A DNA stretch of 64,000 nt from JBJXGV01 sp046160485 (lineage in GTDB: Bacteria; Orphanbacterota; Orphanbacteria; JBJXGV01), in contig JBJXGV010000028.1 of the NCBI GenBank assembly GCA_046160485.1, forward strand, positions 124,001-188,000, read 5' to 3'. The position numbers and the translations under genes were made by a program. The number at the start of each line of letters is the position of its first letter. Within the stretch, counting starts at the first letter, position 1. Below are positions 28,017 through 37,200 of this stretch, one piece after another. The notes below the pieces were generated by a model, which saw only the letters and a list, made by a program, of their open reading frames with translations, had not been told where the DNA came from and made no database searches.

Positions 28017-30251
28017 ATGCCACCGTTTGCCCGCCATCCTACCGATCAGATTAGAAATCGTTGGCGAAGCCGCGTTGCCGTCGCCTTCCTTGCCGTGAGT
28101 CTGGCGTGCCTATGCTCGGCGGCCGTTGCTCGCGCTGAGTGCATCGACTACGGAGACTACGTGCATGTGGCGGGCAGCGTGGACACGCCGGGGGTCGCAT
28201 ATGGCGTGGCCGTCTCGGGAACCTACGCCTACGTCGCGGATGATTGGAAAGGTTTCCAGGTGATCGACATCACGAATCCGGCGAGTCCGCAAATCGTGGG
28301 CAACGTGGTGACGCCGGGAGATCCCGAGGACGATGCCCGCGACATCGCCATCTCAAGAGGCTACGCCTACCTCGCGGACGGGAGACGAGGTCTTGTCGTG
28401 ATCGACATCACGAATCCCGCGAGCCCCCAGATCGTCGGAAGCCTGGACACGGCGGGTTTTGCGTGGGGCGTGGCCGTCTCGGGGAACTACGCCTATCTCG
28501 CGGCTCGCGACGGTGGTCTCCAGGTGATCGACATCTCGAATCCCGCGAATCCCCAGTTTGCCGGCAGCGAGATCACGCCGGACTATGCGCGTGACGTGGC
28601 TGTCTTGGGGGCCTACGCCTACCTCGCGGGCGAGGGGCCCGGCCTCCGTGTGATCGATATTACAAATCCGGGTAATCCTCAGATCGTGGGCACCGTGAAC
28701 ACGCCCGGCTCTGCATACAGCGTCGCCGTCTCGGGCACCCGCGCCTACATCGTGAGCTACAATTTCGGTCTCCAAGTGATCGACATCTCCAATCCCGCGG
28801 ACCCCGAGATCCTGGGCAGCGTGGACACCCCGTACGACGGATATGACGTCGCGGTCCAGGGCACCCGCGCCTACGTCGCGGACTACTATGACGGTGTCTA
28901 CGTGATCGACGTCGCGAATCCCGCGAGTCCCCAGTTCATAGGCAGCGTGGAAACGCCGGGCAATGCGCGTGGCGTTGCGGTCTCGGGAAACTTCGCCTGC
29001 GTCGCGGACTCCTATTTCGGGCTCCAAGTGATCGACATCTCGAGTTCCGCTGGTCCCGCGACTCCCGAGATCGTGGGCAGCGTGGACTTGCCCTGCTGCG
29101 CCGTGGGAGTGGCTGTGTCGGGACCCCACGCCTACGTCGCGGGCGGAACTTCCGGCCTCGATGTGATCGACATCACGAATCCCGCGAGCCCGCAGATCGT
29201 GGGCGGCGTGGACACACCGGACTACGCTTCCAACGTGGCCGCCTGGGGGAACCACGCCTATGTCGCGGATGATGACAGCGGCCTTCAAGTGATCGACATC
29301 ACGAGTCCTGCGAATCCCCAGATCGTGGGCAGCGTGGGCCTGCCACCCAATGCCTCGGGCGTGGCGATTTCCGGGAACCGCGCCTACGTCGCGAACGACT
29401 CTTCCGGTCTCCGAGTGATCAACATCACGAATCCCGCGAGCCCGCAGGTTCTGGGTGGCGTGAACACGCCAGGCGTTGCGCGGGGCGTGGCCGTCTGGGG
29501 GAACCACGCCTATATCGCGGATAACGCCAGTGGTCTCCAGGTGATCGACATCACGAATCCCGCGAACCCTCAGATCGTGGGCAGCGTCGACACGCCGGGC
29601 GTTGCATATGGCGTGGCCGTCTCGGGAACACACGCCTTCGTCGCGGACTACTACGGTCTCCGAGTGATCGACATCGCGAATCCCGCGAGTCCCCAGCTCC
29701 TGAGCAGTGTGAGCACAGCGGGTGAAGCCCGCCGCGTGGTGCTCTCGGGGACGTTCGCCTATGTCGCGGACGGGTCTGCTGGTCTTCAGGTGATCGACAT
29801 CACGAATCCAGAGAGCCCACAGATCGTGGGTGGCATGAACCTGCAGGGCGATGCGTATGGCGTGGCCGTCTCGGGAACCCAGGTTTACGTTGCGGACGAT
29901 GCCTATAGTCGTCTCGTCATCCTGCCAACGCAGTGCGATCTGGCAACGGATGTAGAAGGGCATGACCCGCTTGCATCCAGAATCCGCCTGAGAGCCTATC
30001 CGAATCCAAGTTCGCATCAGACGTTCATCGACTTTGAGACGCTGCGCGAGGGTCCAGTTCTGGTGAGCGTGTACGACGTTGCCGGTCGCCGCGTCCGCGG
30101 TCTGGCCGACGGAATCCTTCGTGCGGGCGATCACCATCTCCTCTGGGACGGACGTGACGAGGATGGCCGTGCGGCCCCGGTGGGGATCTATCTCATTCGG
30201 GTCTCCACGGCCGAGGGAAGCATGACCGCGCGTTCAGTGGTCGTCCGTTGA
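28017..30251 (+). CDS. Secreted LVIVD-repeat beta-propeller protein with FlgD-like C-terminus
   Basis: A 744-residue exported protein. The signal peptide (hydrophobic core about residues 22-38) ends near ARA. Thirteen full repeats of about 42 residues follow, each with a core like LQVIDITNPASPQIVG and GVAVSGxYAYVAD, plus a partial fourteenth. Each is a blade-like LVIVD unit. The last 80 residues (PNPSSHQTFIDF to VGIYLIRVST) match the FlgD-type immunoglobulin-like domain found at the end of many secreted FCB-group proteins, where it may act in sorting or anchoring. The repeats are also visible in the DNA at about 126 bases. Ligand unknown. Confidence 0.85.
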   Translation: MPPFARHPTDQIRNRWRSRVAVAFLAVSLACLCSAAVARAECIDYGDYVHVAGSVDTPGVAYGVAVSGTYAYVADDWKGFQVIDITNPASPQIVGNVVTPGDPEDDARDIAISRGYAYLADGRRGLVVIDITNPASPQIVGSLDTAGFAWGVAVSGNYAYLAARDGGLQVIDISNPANPQFAGSEITPDYARDVAVLGAYAYLAGEGPGLRVIDITNPGNPQIVGTVNTPGSAYSVAVSGTRAYIVSYNFGLQVIDISNPADPEILGSVDTPYDGYDVAVQGTRAYVADYYDGVYVIDVANPASPQFIGSVETPGNARGVAVSGNFACVADSYFGLQVIDISSSAGPATPEIVGSVDLPCCAVGVAVSGPHAYVAGGTSGLDVIDITNPASPQIVGGVDTPDYASNVAAWGNHAYVADDDSGLQVIDITSPANPQIVGSVGLPPNASGVAISGNRAYVANDSSGLRVINITNPASPQVLGGVNTPGVARGVAVWGNHAYIADNASGLQVIDITNPANPQIVGSVDTPGVAYGVAVSGTHAFVADYYGLRVIDIANPASPQLLSSVSTAGEARRVVLSGTFAYVADGSAGLQVIDITNPESPQIVGGMNLQGDAYGVAVSGTQVYVADDAYSRLVILPTQCDLATDVEGHDPLASRIRLRAYPNPSSHQTFIDFETLREGPVLVSVYDVAGRRVRGLADGILRAGDHHLLWDGRDEDGRAAPVGIYLIRVSTAEGSMTARSVVVR

Positions 30252-30340
30252 AGTCTCGCGACTGAGCACGCAGGTAAGGCTCTCGCCACCGTCGTAGAGA
30301 TCCCCAACCTCCTCGCCGCGGTTACGTCCTCCAGAACCCA

Positions 30341-30429
30341 GCAACACACTTGAAATAACCGAAGGGAAATCAGAGGATAGGGGCCATCGCCCCCGTAGCT
30401 CAGGTGGATAGAGCACCGGTTTCCTAAAC
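30341..30429 (+). repeat. Left attachment repeat of the integrative element
   Basis: This 89-base segment recurs at 61679-61767, offset 31,338. The last 44 bases (from 30386) are identical. The first 45 differ at only about seven positions and include the tRNA leader with TTGAAA. Identity stops abruptly in the anticodon stem of tRNA-Arg, marking the crossover. Confidence 0.9.
30389..30429 (+). pseudogene. 5' half of tRNA-Arg(CCT), displaced by integration
   Basis: Identical to the first 41 bases of the intact tRNA-Arg at 61727. It covers the acceptor 5' strand, D arm, anticodon 5' stem and loop, then diverges after TTCCTAAAC. No matching T arm or acceptor 3' strand follows, so it cannot form a tRNA. 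Confidence 0.92.
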
Positions 30430-30486
30430 TGCCTGGGCCGGGAAGGTAGCGATCCATCGAAAAGCGGTGTCACCACGAGCAATGCG

Positions 30487-30530
30487 AAGCGCCTCAGCGG
30501 GTTCGCCCGTCTGAGGCGCTTTCTTTTCTA
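30487..30530 (+). terminator. Strong terminator just inside the left end of the element
   Basis: The 11 bp stem AAGCGCCTCAG/CTGAGGCGCTT encloses a second stem CGGG/CCCG capped by a TTCG tetraloop, followed by TTTCTTTTCT. It would stop any transcript starting from the half-tRNA leader. Confidence 0.88.
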
Positions 30531-30572
30531 GTGCCCCGCGATGCCCTTTCTTCCCTCGTTTTCCCTCCTGAG

Positions 30573-30592
30573 ACCGTAGCAAAACCGTAGCA
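30573..30592 (+). repeat. Paired ACCGTAGCA repeats, left end (candidate integrase arm site)
   Basis: Two copies of ACCGTAGCA at 30573 and 30584, 11 bases apart. The same pair, 12 bases apart, lies at 61629 and 61641 inside the other end. Conserved directional repeats inside both ends of a tyrosine-integrase element are characteristic of arm-type integrase sites. Confidence 0.6.
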
Positions 30593-30624
30593 CTCGCGTG
30601 AGGTGCCACGGGGGAGGTGGGGAC

Positions 30625-32853
30625 GTGAAATCGTTAGTGAATCGAACGACGAGCACATTTGCGCGCGTGCGGGGAGGCTCGGCGATCGAGTACGCCGAGC
30701 GCCTCGGATGGCACCTGTTTCCTGTTCACACGATGCGTGACGGAGCCTGCACGTGCGGCAATGTCTCATGCAATCGGCGCGGCAAACACCCCGTTGAATG
30801 GCTCGTGCCCAACGGATATCTCGACGCAACCACAGAGGTGAACGTTCTGCGCGAATGGTGGACGGCGGAAGACTGGAACATCGGACTCGCGTGCAAGCAA
30901 AGTGGCGTTTTCTCCCTGGACATTGATCCCCGGCACGGTGGCGACGTGGGGCTCGAGGAGATTCAGCCGCTCCCGGATTCGCCGCTCTCGATTACAGGCT
31001 CGCGCGGGCAGCACCGGCTCTTCGCAGCACCCGACGGCAAGCCGAGCAACGCCACGGGTTCACTTCCCTCCGGGATTGATGTTCGATGGGCCGGCTACAT
31101 CATTCTCCCTCCGAGTCTGCACGCGAGCGGCCGACCATACGAATGGGAGGCACTGGGCGAGCCGTACCAAGTGAAGCTCGCTGCGGTGCCAGCACACGTA
31201 CTCGCGCGGATTCGGGATGGCAGCTCACCTTCAGAGACAACCACGGCGCGCGCGCCGATTCCGGAAGGTTCTCGCCATGAGAGTCTCAAGCATCTGGCGG
31301 CGCGGCTGCGGAACGATGGGCTCGGTGAGAACGCGATCTTTGCGGCGCTGATGGCGGAAAACCTCGAGAGATGCGTTCCCCCTTCGCCGGAGAAGGAGGT
31401 GCGGGACCTCGCGCGTTGGGCCGCAGAGCTCCAAGCCGCACACGATCCGGCAGGGGAGGCAGCGGAAATCCTGGCGCGGCGCAGCTCCGCGCGTGTAGAA
31501 CCTGAGGAATTCTACTTCCCCGATCGGACACTCACGGACACCGGGAACGCGGCGAGATTCGGAACCCAGCACGGCGCATCAATACGATTCGTCCGCGACT
31601 TGGGCGGGTGGCTCATCTGGGACGGCACGCGGTGGCGACGCGATGACAAGTGTGAAGTGCAGGAGCTAGGGAAGGCTACCGCGCGATCTCTCTACGTGGA
31701 AGCGTCTCGCGCGTCGAAAGACGCGGCTGACGAGATCGCCAAACACGCCAAGAAAAGCATGTCGCACGCCGGAATCCGAGCCATGCTCGCACTCGCCGAA
31801 AGCCTGGACGGCATCGCACGACTGCCGGAGGACTTCGACTGCGATCCGCACGCGTTCAACGTCAAGAACGGAACGATCGATCTCCGCACGGGAGAGCTGC
31901 GTCCCCACGCTCCGACGGACGGAATCACGAAGGTAGCCGGAGTGCATTGGGACGAGTCGGCGCAATGCCCCAGGTGGCAATCGTTCCTGAGCGAGATAAT
32001 GGACGGCAACGCGCGACTGATTTGCTTTCTGCGCCGCGCGATCGGCTACTCGTTGACCGGCTCCGTCAGAGAGCAAGCGCTTTTTATCGCACACGGGAGC
32101 GGAGCCAATGGAAAGTCGACCTTGCTCGAAACGATTCGCGCGCTGCTCAACGATTACGCGAAAGCGACGCCGGCAGAGACGTTTCTTGTCAACCGGAATG
32201 ATTCGATCCGGTGCGATCTCGCGGCGCTGCGCGGCGCACGCCTCGTGGTCGCGCAGGAGACGGAGAGCGGCCGCCGCCTCGCTGAGAGCCTCGTCAAACA
32301 ACTCACCGGGGGGGACGCGCTCACGGCGAGGCATCTCTACAGAGAGTTTTTCACGTACGTTCCGACTTTCAAACCTTGGCTCGTCACGAATCATCGACCC
32401 CGCATCGTCGGAACCGATCACGCCATTTGGCGTCGGGTTCACCTGATCCCATTCGCAGTAACGTTCGCACCCGAGCGACAAGACAAGGACTTGGTGGCAA
32501 CGCTGCGCTCAGAGCTTCCGGGCATTCTGACCTGGGCCGTGCGAGGGGCGATGGAATGGAACGCGGAAGGCCTGCGGCCGCCCGAGGAAGTGAAAGCTGC
32601 GACCGATGCATACCGGCGGGACCAAGACACACTCGCGGACTTCCTCGAGGAACGATGCATCGTCGGAGAAACACTCGTGTCCACGGTGGCTGATCTTTTC
32701 CGCGCGTACACGACGTGGTGTGAGTCCACCGGCGAACGCGCGCTTGGCAGCAGGACATTCGGCGAGGCTCTTGAGGAGCGTGGCTTCCATGCGCACAAGG
32801 GCGCGAAGGGCAGTCGACTTCGGCGTGGACTGATGCTGCAAGCCGTCGGGTAG
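30625..32853 (+). CDS. P4-family primase-helicase (PrimPol + D5/SF3)
   Basis: Replication initiator of the element. The 742-residue protein begins with a bifunctional primase-polymerase domain (YAERLGWHLFPV; catalytic LDIDPRHGG near residue 98; zinc-like CTCGNVSCNRRGKHP near residue 45). A D5_N region and an SF3 helicase domain follow, with Walker A GSGANGKST near residue 491 and the C-terminal wH-like segment. GTG 30625 was preferred because GGGGGAGG lies about 7 bases upstream; GTG 30598 would precede that site. Such enzymes are typical of P4-like satellites and integrated plasmids. Confidence 0.92.
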   Translation: MKSLVNRTTSTFARVRGGSAIEYAERLGWHLFPVHTMRDGACTCGNVSCNRRGKHPVEWLVPNGYLDATTEVNVLREWWTAEDWNIGLACKQSGVFSLDIDPRHGGDVGLEEIQPLPDSPLSITGSRGQHRLFAAPDGKPSNATGSLPSGIDVRWAGYIILPPSLHASGRPYEWEALGEPYQVKLAAVPAHVLARIRDGSSPSETTTARAPIPEGSRHESLKHLAARLRNDGLGENAIFAALMAENLERCVPPSPEKEVRDLARWAAELQAAHDPAGEAAEILARRSSARVEPEEFYFPDRTLTDTGNAARFGTQHGASIRFVRDLGGWLIWDGTRWRRDDKCEVQELGKATARSLYVEASRASKDAADEIAKHAKKSMSHAGIRAMLALAESLDGIARLPEDFDCDPHAFNVKNGTIDLRTGELRPHAPTDGITKVAGVHWDESAQCPRWQSFLSEIMDGNARLICFLRRAIGYSLTGSVREQALFIAHGSGANGKSTLLETIRALLNDYAKATPAETFLVNRNDSIRCDLAALRGARLVVAQETESGRRLAESLVKQLTGGDALTARHLYREFFTYVPTFKPWLVTNHRPRIVGTDHAIWRRVHLIPFAVTFAPERQDKDLVATLRSELPGILTWAVRGAMEWNAEGLRPPEEVKAATDAYRRDQDTLADFLEERCIVGETLVSTVADLFRAYTTWCESTGERALGSRTFGEALEERGFHAHKGAKGSRLRRGLMLQAVG

Positions 32854-32956
32854 TCGCTGAGGGCCCGAAAACGACGTTTGTTCCGAGGCTGTTGGTGGCG
32901 AGTGGCGTGTGTGGCGTAAGTAGCCGGCAATCTCTTCGTAACACGCTCGCGAGGGG

Positions 32957-32984
32957 GGCTTCCGGCGTGAACGTGCCGGAAGCC
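32957..32984. repeat. 10 bp perfect inverted repeat after the primase gene
   Basis: GGCTTCCGGC (32957-32966) pairs with GCCGGAAGCC (32975-32984) around an 8-base loop. There is no T run, so it is not a classic terminator. It may be an RNA hairpin, a bidirectional stop between the convergent primase and 98-residue genes, or a replication-related site. The rest of 32854-33142 shows no credible gene. Confidence 0.6.
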
Positions 32985-33142
32985 GCCTCACGCCGCTGGC
33001 ATCGCCTTGCCGGCTACACGGTCCTCCGACAGAACGCTTTCCGCCGCCGTAAAGAAATCTTGTCAACGCGCGAAGCGAATCTCCCGAACGGTGCATTGAT
33101 AGTTCCAAGGCGCGGACGTGCGTGCGCGCGAACATTAGAGCG

Positions 33143-33439
33143 CTAGCGCGACGACTGGCCCTGCGAACCGAGCCCGAGCGCGCTCAGCAATCCGAAGCGC
33201 TCGCGGTGCTCTCGATTCATCCGCACGAGTTCGCGCCCCTTCTCGTCGCGCCAGAACTTCAGGAACCACCAGGTCGTTCCCTTCGCCGCCGCCACCGCTC
33301 TCGCTTCCTCAAGCGACATTCCCGCCACCTGGGCGTACCGGTAGAGTGTCGTCGTCAGCCCGTCGTTGATGTCTTCGTCGAGTCTCGCGAAGAGGATCGT
33401 CCCGACCCACTCGTCATCGAGCTTCTTTCTTCGCAGCAT
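33143..33439 (-). CDS. Small protein of unknown function
   Basis: A 98-residue charged protein (starts MLRRKKLDDEWVGTILFARL), rich in Arg, Glu and aromatic residues, with no membrane segment. The family is not recognised. It starts three bases after the stop of the upstream 141-residue gene on the same strand, so both are expressed together, convergent to the primase. The block EARAVAAAKGTTWWFLKFWR could form helices. A role as regulator or anti-defence factor is conceivable but unsupported. Confidence 0.6.
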   Translation of the reverse strand: MLRRKKLDDEWVGTILFARLDEDINDGLTTTLYRYAQVAGMSLEEARAVAAAKGTTWWFLKFWRDEKGRELVRMNREHRERFGLLSALGLGSQGQSSR

Positions 33440-33442
33440 CCT

Positions 33443-33868
33443 TCACCCCCAAACTGGCCGCATGCGTGCGCTCAGCGGCATGCCTGGAATGTAGAACACT
33501 TGAGCGACGGCGTCCCAAAGCCGACCGGATTCCACGAGCCCTGTATTCAAGCGAATGCTCCACGAGCCGTCAGGTTCCTGAAAGGCGCCTCGGAAATGTC
33601 CTTGTCGTGCTGCCCACAGCGTTTCGAGCCACGAGTGCCCGTAACGGCGCACGTCGGGCGGGAACGCTCGGTGGATTCGCCAGAGCGTTGTGATGTACGG
33701 CGCGTGAGCGTCCCGTCCAGCGAAGAGAATGAACCAGAGCCGTTCTTCACGCGGCCACGTGGTCTTCTCACATTCGCGACGAAAGCGGCGGCGACGCGAC
33801 GTCTTCCGGGGGAGGGCTTCGCGCGCTTTTCGTATCGTGCACTCGTGACGCGTGTCGCGGCCAATCAT
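33443..33868 (-). CDS. Small protein of unknown function
   Basis: A 141-residue protein with a very basic N-terminus (about residues 10-35, including RKTSRRRRFRRE) and an aromatic-rich centre (LWFILFAGRDAHAPYITTLW). The family is not recognised. The ATG complementary to 33866-33868 was chosen because GAAGAGG lies six bases upstream on that strand; a longer reading (to 34003) lacks such a site. First gene of a two-gene minus-strand unit, divergent from the defence operon. Confidence 0.55.
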   Translation of the reverse strand: MIGRDTRHECTIRKAREALPRKTSRRRRFRRECEKTTWPREERLWFILFAGRDAHAPYITTLWRIHRAFPPDVRRYGHSWLETLWAARQGHFRGAFQEPDGSWSIRLNTGLVESGRLWDAVAQVFYIPGMPLSARMRPVWG

Positions 33869-34261
33869 CCTCATCCTCTTCCGATCGTTGACGCCGTCAG
33901 GAGCGCGGGTGCGGCGTCGCACATGTTTATCAGACTCCAGTGGACACGGCAACGTCCGCTGGGGCGGTTTGGAGCGCTGGTTCTCCTCGGGATCAGCAGA
34001 CATACGTCGGATTCCTCCGTCGACTACGCCCCCATGGAGCCTTCTTCGAATCGCGGTCTGTGAAATCCCTGACTCGCCGTGTGACCGTGGTACTATGTCC
34101 TCCATGTTCGCTCGGCTCAGTAGACTCGGCGCGAAGTCCGACACGATGCGTACCGTCGCGCCTCCCACCGGGACAAGAGAGATGACGAGAACTGGAGCGC
34201 CGAGAACGTGGGTCGGGCTGCCGCGCGCATTCCGCGCGACCCGGAGTCCGAGACTCCCGAC
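33869..34261. other. Divergent intergenic region before the defence operon
   Basis: 393 bases between the minus-strand pair and the SNF2 helicase, with no convincing gene. A plus-strand promoter candidate is CTGACT (34069) - 16 bases - TACTAT (34091-34096), leaving a leader of about 160 bases. A weak minus-strand candidate is TTGCCG-N17-TAAACA between 33952 and 33924. Confidence 0.45.
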
Positions 34262-37200
34262 ATGATCAAGCTCGAGGATCTCCAGCCGAACGCCACGGTC
34301 CGCGGGATCACCCCCGATGGGCTCGTCACGGTCGTCAGCGTCCAGTGGTTCGGCTCCGAGGCGTTGGAGCTGACGTACAAGGGCTCGTCCGGCAGGGTCG
34401 CGAACGAGCTGATCTACCGCCACGACGAGGATCGGCTTGAGATCGTCGAGGAGGGGCGTCCGTGGAGTTTCGACGGCGACGGTGCGCAGTTCCGGCTCGT
34501 CTCCGAGGCGCACCGCATCCGACTCGCGCATCTCTTCGATCCCGTGCTCGCGGTCCATACCTCGCTCGTGGATCCGCTGCCGCACCAGATCACGGCCGTA
34601 TACGAGGAAATGCTCCCACGCCAGCCGCTTCGCTTCCTCCTCGCCGACGACCCTGGAGCAGGAAAGACGATCATGGCGGGGCTCTTCATCAAGGAGCTGA
34701 TCGCCCGCGGCGATTTGAAGCGCTGCCTCATAGTCTGTCCCGGCAGTCTTGCCGAGCAGTGGCAGGACGAACTGCAGCGTCGCTTCCACCTGCCCTTCGA
34801 GATCATGACCAACGACAAGCTCGAAGCGGCCCGCACCGGCAATTGGTTCCTCGAGAACGATCTCGCGATCGCTCGCCTCGACAAGCTGTCGCGCAACGAG
34901 GATGTGCAGCAGAAGCTCAGCGCTCCGGATTGTCGCTACGATCTCATCGTCTGCGACGAGGCGCACAAACTCTCCGCGACGTTTTTCGGCGGCGAGGTGA
35001 AGTACACCAAACGTTATCGGCTCGGGCAGCTTCTCTCCGGCCTCACGCGTCACTTCTTGCTGATGACGGCGACTCCCCACAACGGCAAGGAGGAAGACTT
35101 CCAGCTCTTCCTTGCGTTGCTCGACGGCGACCGCTTCGAGGGAAGGTTTCGCGATGGTGTCCACCAGGCGGACGTCTCTGACCTGATGCGCCGCATGGTG
35201 AAGGAGAACTTGCTGAAGTTCGATGGACGGCCTCTCTTCCCCGAGCGCATCGCGTACACGGTGCCCTACAAGCTGTCCGATGGCGAGGCTCGTCTCTACA
35301 AGGAAGTCACCGATTACGTTCGCCAGGAGTTCAACCGCGCCGAAGCGCTCGAGAACGACAAACGCGCGGGCACTGTCGGCTTCGCGCTCACACTCTTGCA
35401 GCGGCGACTGGCCTCGTCGCCTGAAGCGATCTATCAGTCACTCCGCCGTCGACGCGAGCGCCTCGAGAAGCGACTCCGGGAGCTGGAACTTTTGCAGCGT
35501 GGTGCTGCGGTGCTCGCACCGACAGATGCGGGACCTCTACTCGACGCCGATGACGTGGAGGACCTCGAGGAGGCTCCCGAGAACGAGGTCGAGGCCGCGG
35601 AGGCGGAGATCCTCGACCAAGCCACCGCCGCGGCGACGCTCGCGGAACTGAAGATCGAGATCTCCACACTTGCCCGACTCGAGGCCCTCGCCGCGGAGGT
35701 CCGCCGCAGCGGTCTCGACACCAAGTGGCGCGAGCTGTCGCGCCTGCTCGGCGAGATCTTCACGCCGACAGGGCTTCTTGGCGACCGTGTCGCCGAGCCC
35801 AAGGTTCCCTACGGCGCGGGCCCACTGCCAAGACCAGCCGCTTCGCCTCGCCAGAAGCTCGTCCTGTTCACTGAACATCGCGACACCCTGAGCTACCTCG
35901 AGCGCCAGATCGGCTCGCTTCTTGGGAGACCGGAAGCGGTGGTGCTCATCCATGGCAGCATGGGGCGCGAGGAACGGCGGAAAGCGCAGGAGAGTTTTCT
36001 GCACGATCCGGAGGTACAGGTGCTGCTCGCCACCGACGCCGCCGGCGAAGGAATCAACCTTCAGCGCGCGCACCTGATGGTGAACTACGACCTGCCCTGG
36101 AACCCGAACCGACTGGAGCAGCGCTTCGGCCGCATCCACCGCATCGGACAAACCGAGGTGTGTCACCTCTGGAACCTGGTTGCCGAAGAGACCCGCGAGG
36201 GCGACGTCTATCGCCGATTGCTGGAGAAGCTCGAGGAGGCCCGCCAGGCTCTCGGCGGGCAGGTGTTCGACGTGATGGGCAAGCTCCAGTTCGAAGGCCG
36301 TCCCCTTCGCGATCTCTTGATTGAGGCTATCCGCTACGGCGATCAGCCCGAGGTGCGCGCGCGGCTCACCCGTGCCGTCGAGCACGGCGTGGATCGACCG
36401 CATCTCGAGGGTCTGATCGAAGACCGGGCGCTCGCACACGATGTGATGGACTCGAGTCGTGTGGCACGCGTGCGTGAGGAGATGGAGCGCGCTGAGGCAC
36501 GTCGACTGCAGCCGCACTACATCGAGTCGTTTTTCCTCGAGGCCTTCAAGCGCCTGGGTGGCACCATGCGCCAGCGCGAGCCGCGCCGCTACGAGATCAC
36601 GCATGTGCCCGCGCCAGTCCGTAACCGAGACCGGCAGATCGGCACGGGCGACCCTGTGCTCGCGCGTTATGAGCGCATCGCTTTCGAAAAGGAGCTACTC
36701 GCGCCTCCGAGCCAGCCGCTCGCCGCCTTCGTCTGCCCGGGGAACGCGTTGCTCGACGCCGTTCTCGACATCACGCTCGAACGGCAGCGTGATCTCCTCA
36801 AGCGCGGCACGGTGCTCGTCGATGAGCGCGACCTGGGCACGACTCCCCGAGTCCTGTTCTTTCTCGAGCACGCCATTCAAGACGCGAGCCGCTTGCCCTC
36901 GGGCGATCGTCGCACGATCTCGCGACGCATGCTCTACGTGGAGATGGACGCCGCGGGGCTCACGCGCCAACTGCACTACGCGCCCTACCTCGACTACCGC
37001 CCGCTCGCCGACGGCGAGCCGACAGTGGGGGACCTCTTCGCGCGACCCGAGTTCGCTTGGATTGATCGTGCGCTGGAGCAGAAGGCGCAGAGTTACGCGA
37101 TCGAGCACGTCGTGCCGGAGCACATCACCGAGGTGCGCAAGCGCCGCCTCGAGTGGATCGAGAAGACCCGCGCTGCGGTGAAGGACCGCCTTACGAAGGA

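Noticed and set aside
28170..29930. Regular repeats considered as a CRISPR array
   Set aside because: The repeats are coding, about 126 bases long and without unique spacers; no cas genes are present.
28353..30137. 594-codon open frame on the minus strand
   Set aside because: It lies opposite the LVIVD-repeat gene and only repeats because that gene repeats; no ribosome site or family.
33443..35164. 573-codon minus-strand frame
   Set aside because: Only its last 141 codons, after a good ribosome site, are credible; the rest is opposite the SNF2 helicase.
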